Positions 56,169-64,000 of a stretch of DNA of 64,000 bases are shown here, piece by piece. The translations under genes and the position numbers were made by a program. Under the pieces are notes generated by a model. That model was not told where the DNA came from. It made no database searches and saw only the letters and a list, made by a program, of their open reading frames with translations. The stretch covers positions 1 to 64,000 of the forward strand of contig WHVA01000174.1 in NCBI GenBank assembly GCA_015179125.1. Reading direction: 5' to 3'. The stretch's first letter is position 1, and each line of letters begins with the position of its first letter. This DNA comes from Gautieria morchelliformis (lineage: Eukaryota > Basidiomycota > Agaricomycetes > Gomphales > Gomphaceae).

Positions 56169-58275
56169 CTACACAACCCTCCAATAAACAATCGATAGAC
56201 CCGGGCCAGCAACAGCCCTTTGTTCGATTTTCATTCTTCTTCCCACAACTCCGCCATCGAAGCCCCTTACCTTCCCGCTGCCCACCTTACACATCAACCT
56301 CTCACGATCGGCGGTCTCCACAGGTACGGGGACATTGATGCTTGCACGTTTTCCGGTGCCGAGCTGATGGTGTTGATTCAAACCCCACGTGAGGACATCA
56401 CGTCCGGGGGTGTCTGCAGCACTGATGGCAATGATGCTATTTGGAGAGGGGTGAGACAGTGAAATAGTATCGAGAGTGGCGATGACGTGACCCGAAGAGG
56501 AAGGGCGGATTCCAGTGTTTTTCGTCACCGGGGCGGGTGCAACGGACATATAATGGGGTTTCAGAGGTCTCAGAGAGTTCGTCTTTTCGTCATCTGAACA
56601 AGTTGCGTGAGAACCGTGCATTTCCACACATAGTATCACTAACATTCGAGAACACCACTGATACTTTTCACTTTGACTGGCACACCTTGTGCATTGGAAT
56701 ATGAGGCATTTCCAAGTCCTCCCCACTGACCGTTACCGCACGCGAGAACGTCCACAACAGTTCCTCCGTTGGGAAGCTCCCTCTCAACAGTAAAGAAAGT
56801 CAGGTCACCACCTGCCCTCGCTGATCAGTTCACACATGTACGCAGAGGATTGACAAACGTGCCTGCTGCAATACTCATACATCGACTCACTGTACCTTTC
56901 TCGGTGAACATGCTCAGCACGATTTCAGTGGGAGTTGATATGCTAGGGAGTGTGACGTTCGCTCCCAAACCTAGCTGGCCATACTCGTTAGCACCCCATC
57001 CTAAGACACGCCCATCACGCGTCACTATAAAACTTGTGCGGTCCCCAGCAACAACTTGCTGAACATCCACGCCACGCAGCGCTGGTACTTCGAACAAGTG
57101 ACCACAGAACCCAACTTGTTTGTCATCGAGGGGGTCTGATGACTGGGCCTCGCTACGGTAAGCCTCAGGCGACGGCACGATCTCATTGCCGAGGCTGTCG
57201 CGGGTCGGCTTCGCAAGGAGTTCTAGAGGCAATCGCTTTGACGAATCCCCTGGATCGAGTATCAAAATTTTACGAAGGCCAAGCTGGCTATGCCAATTCG
57301 CTGAGCGAGTCACGGGATGGGCGAAAGTACGACCCTACGATCCACATATTAGTACGGGGTTATGCACTGGAAAGAAAATGGAGAGAATTGAGTCCACTCT
57401 ACTGACCAGTGATGTCAAAGCCAGAAGATGATCGGATCCGGCGGAAATGGAAGTGAACCTAGCCACAGTTGAAACGTCAGCATGCTGCATGGATGGGGAG
57501 ACAGCATTACCTCTCCCCCCAAGCTAGGGGGATGTCTGTACCTAGGACAGCAAATAAAGTCTGTGGCGTACTCGAGCTAAATAAGCTCCATATGTTTTGG
57601 ATGCTATGGGGTGCCAATTCACGATGCAGAGTCGAAGACAAGACATAAATTTTTCCTGATGCAGAAAGAGCGAATACTTTGCTTGGGGTGACTGCTAAGG
57701 AAACGATATTCTAGATGGTGTTAGAAAGGACGATGCATCCTTTTCTGGCTCGTTCGCGTACCTTTCCTCGCAGCGTCAATTGTGGTCGTTTGCTTTCTGC
57801 TTGCTCAGAGCCAAAGAACGAATCACCCCACTGGTACACATCGCCACTGGCGTCGACGCAGGCTGCATGACTGCTACTGAGGGCAAGATCTCTCAAAGGG
57901 CTCGGGAACAGCTCGGGGGCGTACGTGGGGGATTTGATGCAGTCATTAGAATCTCGTCCAGGATCAATGAGGTGGTTCCTGCCGTAGGTTAGGGCGAACG
58001 CGGTTGAAAATATTGGGCAAGTTTTACAAGTTAGATCCCCAAACGAGAGGGCTTAGACCGGGATCTCCATGTTGTTGTTTAGAAGAAGACGCATTCCCAG
58101 TGGTAAGGGCGTCGTTATATACCGGCCTTTGTGAGGCGACATAGAGTGAAAGTCCAGCAAGAGTGGATGACGCCACCAACAATTGAGCACGGTAAGACTT
58201 GGGAATAGTCACAGTGTGTGCCCGGGCTGACGAGAATGCCCTACTGCCTAGTTTTGAACTTGCACGAGCGAACAT
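56169..58275 (-). CDS. Mitochondrial RCC1-repeat protein (Fmp25-like)
   Basis: Seven exons (introns 57979-58027, 57711-57761, 57459-57510, 57335-57406, 56812-56862 with GC-AG, 56594-56655), 589 residues. The N-terminus, rich in Arg/Ser/Ala (MFARASSKLGSRAFSSARAH), looks like a presequence and is followed by one hydrophobic helix (LLVASSTLAGLSLYVAS). RCC1 propeller blades are recognisable: LVWGSN, DLALSSSHAACVDASGDVYQWG, VVAGDRTSFIVTRDGRVLGWG with NEYGQLGLG, and DVLTWGLNQHHQLGTGKRA. Yeast Fmp25 has this layout and is needed for complex III assembly. The gene's upstream region lies inside one arm of a large inverted repeat. Confidence 0.85.
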
Positions 58276-58306
58276 ACATACACATATAACGGAAGCAGAG
58301 GCGGCG

Positions 58307-59086
58307 TTACAGCCGTTTGCAGTCAAGTCTGGACTCCGACGCGCGTCGTGCTTTGCGCGCAATGTAATCCTCTGAGTTTTCCACCACAACAACTGGGTTC
58401 TCAGCTAGCTTCAATAATAAAACTTTCTGAGATTGTTATTAAGTAAATTTCTGTGAAGAGATTAGAGCCAGGAAACCCGGCATTCCCTTGCTGTACCAAC
58501 TGCGGCCTTAGGAGGCCTTGTTTGAATTTTCTGGACCTTCTGCACACTTTGAAACCGGCGGTCCTTTTAGAAACTGAAGAGAAATCTGAGATTTTCACGA
58601 AGAGATTTCGGTTTTATTTCATTGCATTGAGGTGAAATATGATTTACAACATGTCTCAGCGGAACGACAAAGCGCCAGAAGGCGCGGGAACGGTTTGGAT
58701 TTGACACTACAAGTCTGCAAAGCAGGATTCTACCCTAACGCGACGAGAGAAAACCAAAATCTCCTCGTGAAAATCTCACAGTGGACTTTCTCTTCAGTTT
58801 CTAAAAGGACCGCCGGTTTCAAAGTGTGCAGAAGGTCCAGAAAATTCAAACAAGGCCTCCTAAGGCCGCAGTTGGTACAGCAAGGGAATGCCAGGTTTCC
58901 TGGCTCTAATTTCTTCACAGAAATTTACTTACATAATAACAATCTCAGAAAGTTTTATTTATTATTGAAGCTAGCTGAGAAACCCAGTTGTTGTGGTGGA
59001 GAAGGGTCTATATTTTTCTATATTTATAAAATTGCGCACAAAGCACGACACGCGTTGGAGTCTAGACTTGATTGCAAACGGCTGTA
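58307..59086. repeat. 310-bp inverted repeat forming two divergent promoters
   Basis: Left arm 58307-58616 and right arm 58750-59086 are reverse complements at roughly 90% identity, with a ~133-bp spacer. Both arms include GGCCTTAGGAGGCC (palindromic) and a run beginning TTCTCAGCTAGCTTC. The right arm ends one base before the ATG of the Crinkler-like gene. The left arm ends 32 bp before the ATG of the RCC1-repeat gene. Each gene is therefore driven from near-identical sequence in mirror orientation. Confidence 0.85.
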
Positions 59087-60937
59087 ATGTTCAGGCAGAT
59101 AGGAGTAAGTACCTTTGTTCGTGCAACACATCTACTCTCTACCAATGCTGCTTGATTCTATTCAGGGCATCAAAAAGGTGGCTGAGGGCGGTTCATTATA
59201 CACTCTTTGGACGAAGTACGGTCAATGGGAAACCGAGGGACCGCTGCTGTTTGAACAACGTGCAGTGGTGCGCCAGACTGGGGTTGACCGGGCTGGTATC
59301 GATGTACCAGCGTCGTACTCTGTCTTAAAGCTCTCACAAGAAGATCGCGATGAATATGGCCTTTACATTTCAGGTATTTTGATTCGGGATGACTACCGTC
59401 AGGCATTGGACAACATATGTTATTTTGCGACCCATAATGACCTGCCGCCACTTCAGGATGCCAAAGGCTCCTACTCTGGGGAGGTCAAAAACCCTTTCTA
59501 CAATACTGTGCCATCGAACATAACAGGGGCTGTTACATTGCTTGGCCACCCAGGAATTGGTAAGTGCAATGCTCATCAGAATCTGTGATTTCTTATCTTG
59601 TCTCCATGATCAGGGAAATCCCTTTGGGCAATTCTTGTGCTCGTACTTCGAATCCTTGCAGGACATCCAACTATCTACCACTCCCAATCCCAGATCTGCT
59701 ATGTTTTTAATGCAGATGGCTTATATGTCGTGAACCTTGGAGATGCAGGACTGCAGTCAGGGCACCGGCGGTTTTATGATGCCATCTCATCAAATTACTG
59801 GTGTTTGGTTGATTGCGACAGGGATGTCCAGGATGTACCCCAATTCCTGTCGCGCCTACAGGCTTTCCTTGTACAGTCAGCATCACCTCACAGTAAGCAC
59901 CTTCAATGGCAGGAGAAATATGAGTACTTGCCAATTGAGTATTAAATGATGCCTTGGACTCTTTCTGAGCTCATTATGGGGTAAGTAAACACTGTGTCCT
60001 TTATCACCTTATTGACCATTAAATCAGCCGCATGTTGCAGACCCAACCATGTTCTGAAGCCGAACTTGAGATGTTCTACTCTCAGTATGCACCTTCGGCG
60101 CGCATCGCTTACGCTTATGCCCACCGACACCTCTCTCGTTATGACAACATGGTTAGAGTAGAAATCAAAAAATTAACCTATGACAAGGTTGCAACCATGT
60201 TGTCTGCTGCTGAGCAGTTGCGCACTGAAGGTGTATCACATGATATTCTCCTCGTCAGTCCTCAAAGCAACCGTGAGATGCTTGAGATCTCCATCCCCAC
60301 ACGCTACATATACACAATGCTCCGTGACCATCTCCATATCAAGACGTTGCAGGAAGCATCGAAACTGTATCAAATTTTCGTGCGCAACTTGCAGACCAAG
60401 ACATCTGCTGGTCATATCTTCGAGGACGTTCACAATTTGTTCTGCAAGGGGGGCGAATGGCAAGTGACTCCACTGACGCGAAACAATGCGGGATCTGTAA
60501 ACACACATTTCAAGTCCCCGACTGCGAACGCAAGATCCTCTTACATGCGCCATGGTTACCATGGTCATCAGGTAAATATCACGCCCCGGGAGCTCCCTGA
60601 CACCGCCGAATTTGTGCCCTTGGCACGCCGTCAATACCTCCTTGACCAGATGATCACACTCGAAAATGGTTATTACCAACCTGCACCTGGTCAGGCGACC
60701 TTGGATGCTTTCATCTATGATGAAGCTAGTAAAACCGCTACCATGCTCCAAATGACGGTTGCTACAAAACATGATGTCAAAACCAAAGGCGTGGAATGGC
60801 TCAGAAATCAGGGTGCAGAGAAATTTCGCTTGGTGGCCGTTATACCGCCAGACACCTTGATAGATCTGCAAGTTCCGAGCACTTTGGCCCCTCTGATCAC
60901 AGAGGTGTACAACCTCGTGCTTGAGGATATTTTGTAG
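59087..60937 (+). CDS. Crinkler/RHS-like P-loop NTPase-nuclease, one in-frame stop
   Basis: Four exons: introns 59105-59165, 59560-59613 and 59981-60027; 563 codons in all. The N-terminal part (LYTLWTKYGQWE ...) leads to a Walker A loop split by intron 2, GHPGIGKS, and a hydrophobic strand. Later GEWQVTPLTRN and, near the C-terminus, DAFIYDEASKTATMLQMTV with K-H-D-V-K after it, resembling the restriction-endonuclease-like fold (D...QxTxxxxH..K) of fungal Crinkler/RHS-type proteins. In other fungi these are large, variable families linked to conflict or effector roles. A TAA at 59943-59945 stands in frame just before MMPWTLSEL, so the protein may be cut short after the NTPase part. Confidence 0.72.
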
Positions 60938-61497
60938 TTGATCTAGTTACTTGTTATGGTTGAGTTCAAGTTCTTTGGTTCCGGAGACACGCCTTTATGC
61001 AATGTTTATGTTACCATCGAGTCCCAATAGTGTTCATTTGCATTAGTGGTATCCACCTCATATGCCCCCCAGATAATAACTCAGAGTATAAGCAAGGTAC
61101 AAGCTTGGAACTGCGAGATGGAAGGGAAGGGAGGGGGAGCAAATTGAACCTGCGGGTCTATAGCTCGGTTAGCAGGGGCCAGCGTGAGAGCGGGCTGCGG
61201 TTTACCTTTGCGAGGTGCGGGGCACAGCGAGCGAATGCAGGCAGGAGTGCGCGAGAGCGAGCTCGAGCTATAGCGTGAGCCCCTCAGGCAGCGTGAACTC
61301 TGAGATTTACCTGGCCATGTGCGCCGTTGAGCAAGCGGGTGCGCGCCCTGTGCTCTTGCGCGTCGCGTGCTGCGGTCAACGGGATGTTAGCGGGGGCTGC
61401 GACCAGCCCGACGCGTGCGCGCAATTCGCCACGTGATGCGATAGCGCTCCTCTTCAAATAAGCAGCCGGTTTGTTTGGCAGGACAAACAAGCAGTCA
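60938..61497. other. Intergenic with a GC-rich repeat-like block
   Basis: 61130-61440 is much more GC- and CpG-rich than the surroundings, with GCGAG/GCGCG motifs. A segment near 61160 (TATAGCTCGGTTAGCAGGG) resembles a tRNA A box, but no B box or clover-leaf was found. Possibly a tRNA-derived or other short repeat. Confidence 0.35.
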
Positions 61498-62497
61498 ATG
61501 TTGCCTGGTAGTGGTATTCGCGTTCTCCGCGTCTCTTCATCCTGGGCTGCATGCAGGTCGATAGCCACTTCGTCGAGGAGAAGTTCAGATGCTTTGTTCC
61601 AGGCAAGTCCCCGAGTGCATTGCTCTCGTAGAGCTGATTCTTATGGCAACGGTAGCATCGAGACACGCCTTATAACAATCCCAAGGTAGTCTTGGGCGGA
61701 ATTGACCTGTCAGGCACCTAATCTAGTGTTCAGATTCCCTTCTCCTTCACTCCAGAGAATGCGAAACGTGCTGAAGAGATCATATCCTACTACCCGCCCC
61801 AGTATAAGAAGGCTGCTGTCATCCCTTTACTAGATCTTAGCCAACGGCAGAACAAGGGATGGACTAGCATTAGTGTCATGAACTATGTGGCCAAGCTCCT
61901 CGAATTGCCTCCCATGCGAGTGTATGAAGTCGCTACTTTCTATACCATGTTTAATCGGTATGCTGCGTCCCGAGGCTTAATCCTTCTCAGCTGACGTTTA
62001 CCCGTAGGGAACCCATTGGTGATAACTTTGTGCAAGTCTGTACCACTACTCCATGCATGCTACGTGGCTCGACCGAAATCCTGGACACTGTAGTCAGCCA
62101 TCTGAACTTGAAGAAGCCTGGCGAGACCACGAAGGACGGCAAGTTCACCGTCATCGAAGTCGAGTGTCAGGGTGCATGCAGCAATGCACCCATGCTGGTC
62201 GTTGGGGACGACTTTTATGTGCGTGTCGCCTGAGTAGCACTCCATCCTTGAATTTACCGGATCACAGGAGGATTTAACCCCAGCTTCAACAAAGAAGATC
62301 TTAGATTCCTTTGCAAAAGGTCAGAAACCGAAGCCCGGACCGCAGAGCGGTCGACACACGAGTGAGAATTCAGCGGGACTCACAGCTCTCACGTCAAAGG
62401 TACGTGAGTGATGCTTGTATTGCAGCCTCGTCTTAAACAACCCCTTCGTTTATAGCCATATGGTCCTGGAGAATTCTGTCAAGAGGAGTTCAGATAG
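61498..62497 (+). CDS. NADH:ubiquinone oxidoreductase 24-kDa subunit
   Basis: Complex I N-module subunit carrying the N1a [2Fe-2S] cluster in the mitochondrial matrix arm. Six exons (introns 61603-61655 with GC-AG, 61686-61733, 61958-62007, 62219-62267, 62400-62455), 247 residues, a normal length. The presequence is rich in Arg/Ser ([20 protein letters not shown]). The GC-AG intron joins SDALFQ to [10 protein letters not shown], followed by [17 protein letters not shown]. Cluster ligands: CTTTPC and CQGAC (four Cys). Also [16 protein letters not shown] and [14 protein letters not shown]. Exon 2 is only 30 nt. Confidence 0.96.
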
Positions 62498-63000
62498 CCT
62501 ATAAACACGTGTCATATTTTATTGGGTTCTCCCGAATAAACAATTCACAGGAAGACAATAATGTATTTTGGATCGACCCGATAACCTCATATACGTATAA
62601 AAAGTCAGTAACAACTTTCAGGCGCCTATATTCCAGAAGTATACTTCCTTTTCTTGGGTGCAAACACAGTCTATCAGCGCGCACCAACGGCGAGAATCAT
62701 GACGCGCTAAAGAACCGTCTATTAATACTGCAAGGATAGACGAGAAATGGTGTAATCCTAACAACTACCACTATTAACCAGATGAGACGAGTCTTGGTTG
62801 AACAACAAGTTGATAATGGTAGTACAGTTACAAATGTTGAACCACGTTGGCGCAGAAATCAAAACATTGAGAGAATTGCGGAAATGGTTGGGGATGTGGA
62901 ATGAACGTCTGCTAAACGCACGCTGGCGAAAAGGAGGGCCTAGAATGCCTTGCTGTCCTAAGTCCTAAGAATGTTGCTTGAAGGGGCCACCCGAAAATCC
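62498..63000. other. Intergenic between convergent genes
   Basis: About 500 bp with no coding support. It should contain the 3' ends of the complex I gene and the edge gene. Confidence 0.4.
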
Positions 63001-64000
63001 TCAAAATACCGTAACAAGGAGGACGTTTAGTCCATGCCGCTTCACCCATCCCCTGTCTGCCTTCTTGCCCGCCTTCTTCCTCCTGAGGTCACTGGTAAGC
63101 TCCCTCCTACTATTAAACATGATCTGCTGGAGTTTTTCGACCCCCTGCTCGCGTGCCGAGAGATATTCTCCTATATTGATGAAAGCGCGCGTCTTGAGAA
63201 AGTGCTTTGCAGACTTTAACGACGACGGAAGTGCAGAACTCGGGGACATGAGCCCAAGTTCAATAATGAGTGATTGAAGAAAGGTAAGTCGAGTATAGGT
63301 CGAACGTGTGAGCGCAGCTGACGGGCTTGAGAGGAAGCTATGATAATCGTTTAGTGGAAGCCACACCTGCAGCATGTAAATAAACCCACGATGTAATGAA
63401 ACACACAGCATCCTCATATTTCGAAAAGACAGGGTAAGATTCCTGATCAGACTCCTCTATGATAGGACGTTCGCCAAAGCAGAAGTCTTTCTTGCTAGAG
63501 GCATCGTGCTCCGGCGAAATAATGCCTGTCGAATCCCTTTCGGGAGAAGGAGAAGGATATGACGTCGAAACGTCTTTCCTCCCTCGCTTCCTTCGACCCC
63601 TGTGCGACTTGGGCGCGATCGACGCCAGCAATTGCCCACTCACCTCGGAGGGGGCACCGGCGGACCTGCGGCCCTTGTAGCCCGAGGCCTTTTTAGGCTT
63701 ACGCTTGGACTTGTGAGGAGGGAGCGTGGGTGTATTGGCTATGGGTGTAGCGGCAGTGGGTTCATGAAACGAGAGCACGGAAAATGCCTCGTGTAGCGAC
63801 GGAGCATCTACGGAAGTGTTAGGCTTAGGCCGTGGATGCGACTGCGGAATGAGGATAAAGTCCTCATCGGGGTCGAACTCGTTTGCTGTCCATACGACTT
63901 CGTCCTCATCGGAAGAGGACTCATCGATGGCCTCGAAGGGGTCATCGGATGAAAGAGGAGAAGCAGTGAGCATGGAGAACGAGGAGCCGGAAAGGCTTGA
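63001..64000 (-). CDS. Hypothetical protein, 5' end outside the window
   Basis: The frame is open at the right edge; ATG 63973 is a possible start but the frame continues upstream. Two exons in view (intron 63338-63389), 315 codons plus stop. The N-terminal part is acidic and disordered (SSSDEDEVVW), then basic and low-complexity (KSKRKPKKASGYKGRRS, HRGRRKRGRK). The C-terminal ~120 residues look folded: LTFLQSLIIELGL, then AKHFLKTRAFINIGEYL and WVKRHGLNVLLVTVF. I do not recognise the family. Confidence 0.65.

Noticed and set aside
61140..61215. Possible tRNA gene
   Set aside because: Only an A-box-like segment is present; no B box, no acceptor stem or clover-leaf could be drawn.

Overview
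This window reads as nuclear DNA of a filamentous basidiomycete, most likely an Agaricomycete. The protein-coding genes on the right are cut by many 42-84 nt introns (I place 83), and the left half is packed with chromodomain Ty3/gypsy elements and a DIRS-like tyrosine-recombinase-type element of the kinds common in mushroom-forming fungi. No ribosomal RNA, convincing tRNA or bacterial-type feature was found. The genus is not identifiable from the sequence alone.

Region 1-33.2 kb is a nested graveyard of transposable elements. From the left: the 3' end of a gypsy element with its LTR (1-2309) abuts a 5'-truncated Zn2Cys6 protein gene (2310-3275). A short element with a palindromic hairpin and an odd direct-repeat arrangement follows (about 3470-3899). 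Next is a minus-strand gypsy element (gypsy-A, 3900-10813) that keeps its 5' LTR but not its 3' LTR and carries a ~1.05 kb insertion. It abuts a minus-strand DIRS-like element (10814-14490), which is split by a solo LTR with a perfect 5-bp target duplication (11244-11892). A plus-strand gypsy element (gypsy-2, 14855-31030, target duplication ACAGC) is split in pol by a minus-strand gypsy element (gypsy-3, 18726-28380), whose gag is in turn split by a second copy of the hairpin element (about 27105-27495). Older LTR-element debris in inverted orientation and another solo LTR (32518-32926, target duplication TGGGG) close the block. Gypsy-A and gypsy-2 both show -1 frameshift heptamers at the end of gag and a primer-binding site complementary to the expected start of their own mRNA (Tf1/sushi-style self-priming).

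Region 33.7-64 kb is gene-dense and conserved: DDX41-type DEAD-box helicase (-), galactose-1-phosphate uridylyltransferase (+), a Zn2Cys6 regulator (-), V-ATPase catalytic subunit A (-), 26S proteasome ATPase Rpt1 (+), a metallophosphatase/5'-nucleotidase (+), a mitochondrial pyruvate/branched-chain dehydrogenase kinase (-), an Rsp5/NEDD4 HECT ligase (-), a zinc-independent quinone/enoyl reductase (+), a small F1-ATPase-inhibitor-like protein (-), a mitochondrial RCC1-repeat protein of Fmp25 type (-), a Crinkler/RHS-like P-loop NTPase-nuclease (+), the 24-kDa subunit of complex I (+), and one gene running off the right edge (-). Four of these act in or on mitochondria (kinase, ATPase inhibitor, Fmp25-like, complex I 24 kDa), but nothing suggests they are co-regulated. 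Splice models were built by hand and checked by length: with the stated introns nearly every coding sequence sums to a multiple of three. The exception is RPT1, which is one base short. Six of the 83 introns need GC-AG boundaries, which is high for a fungus.
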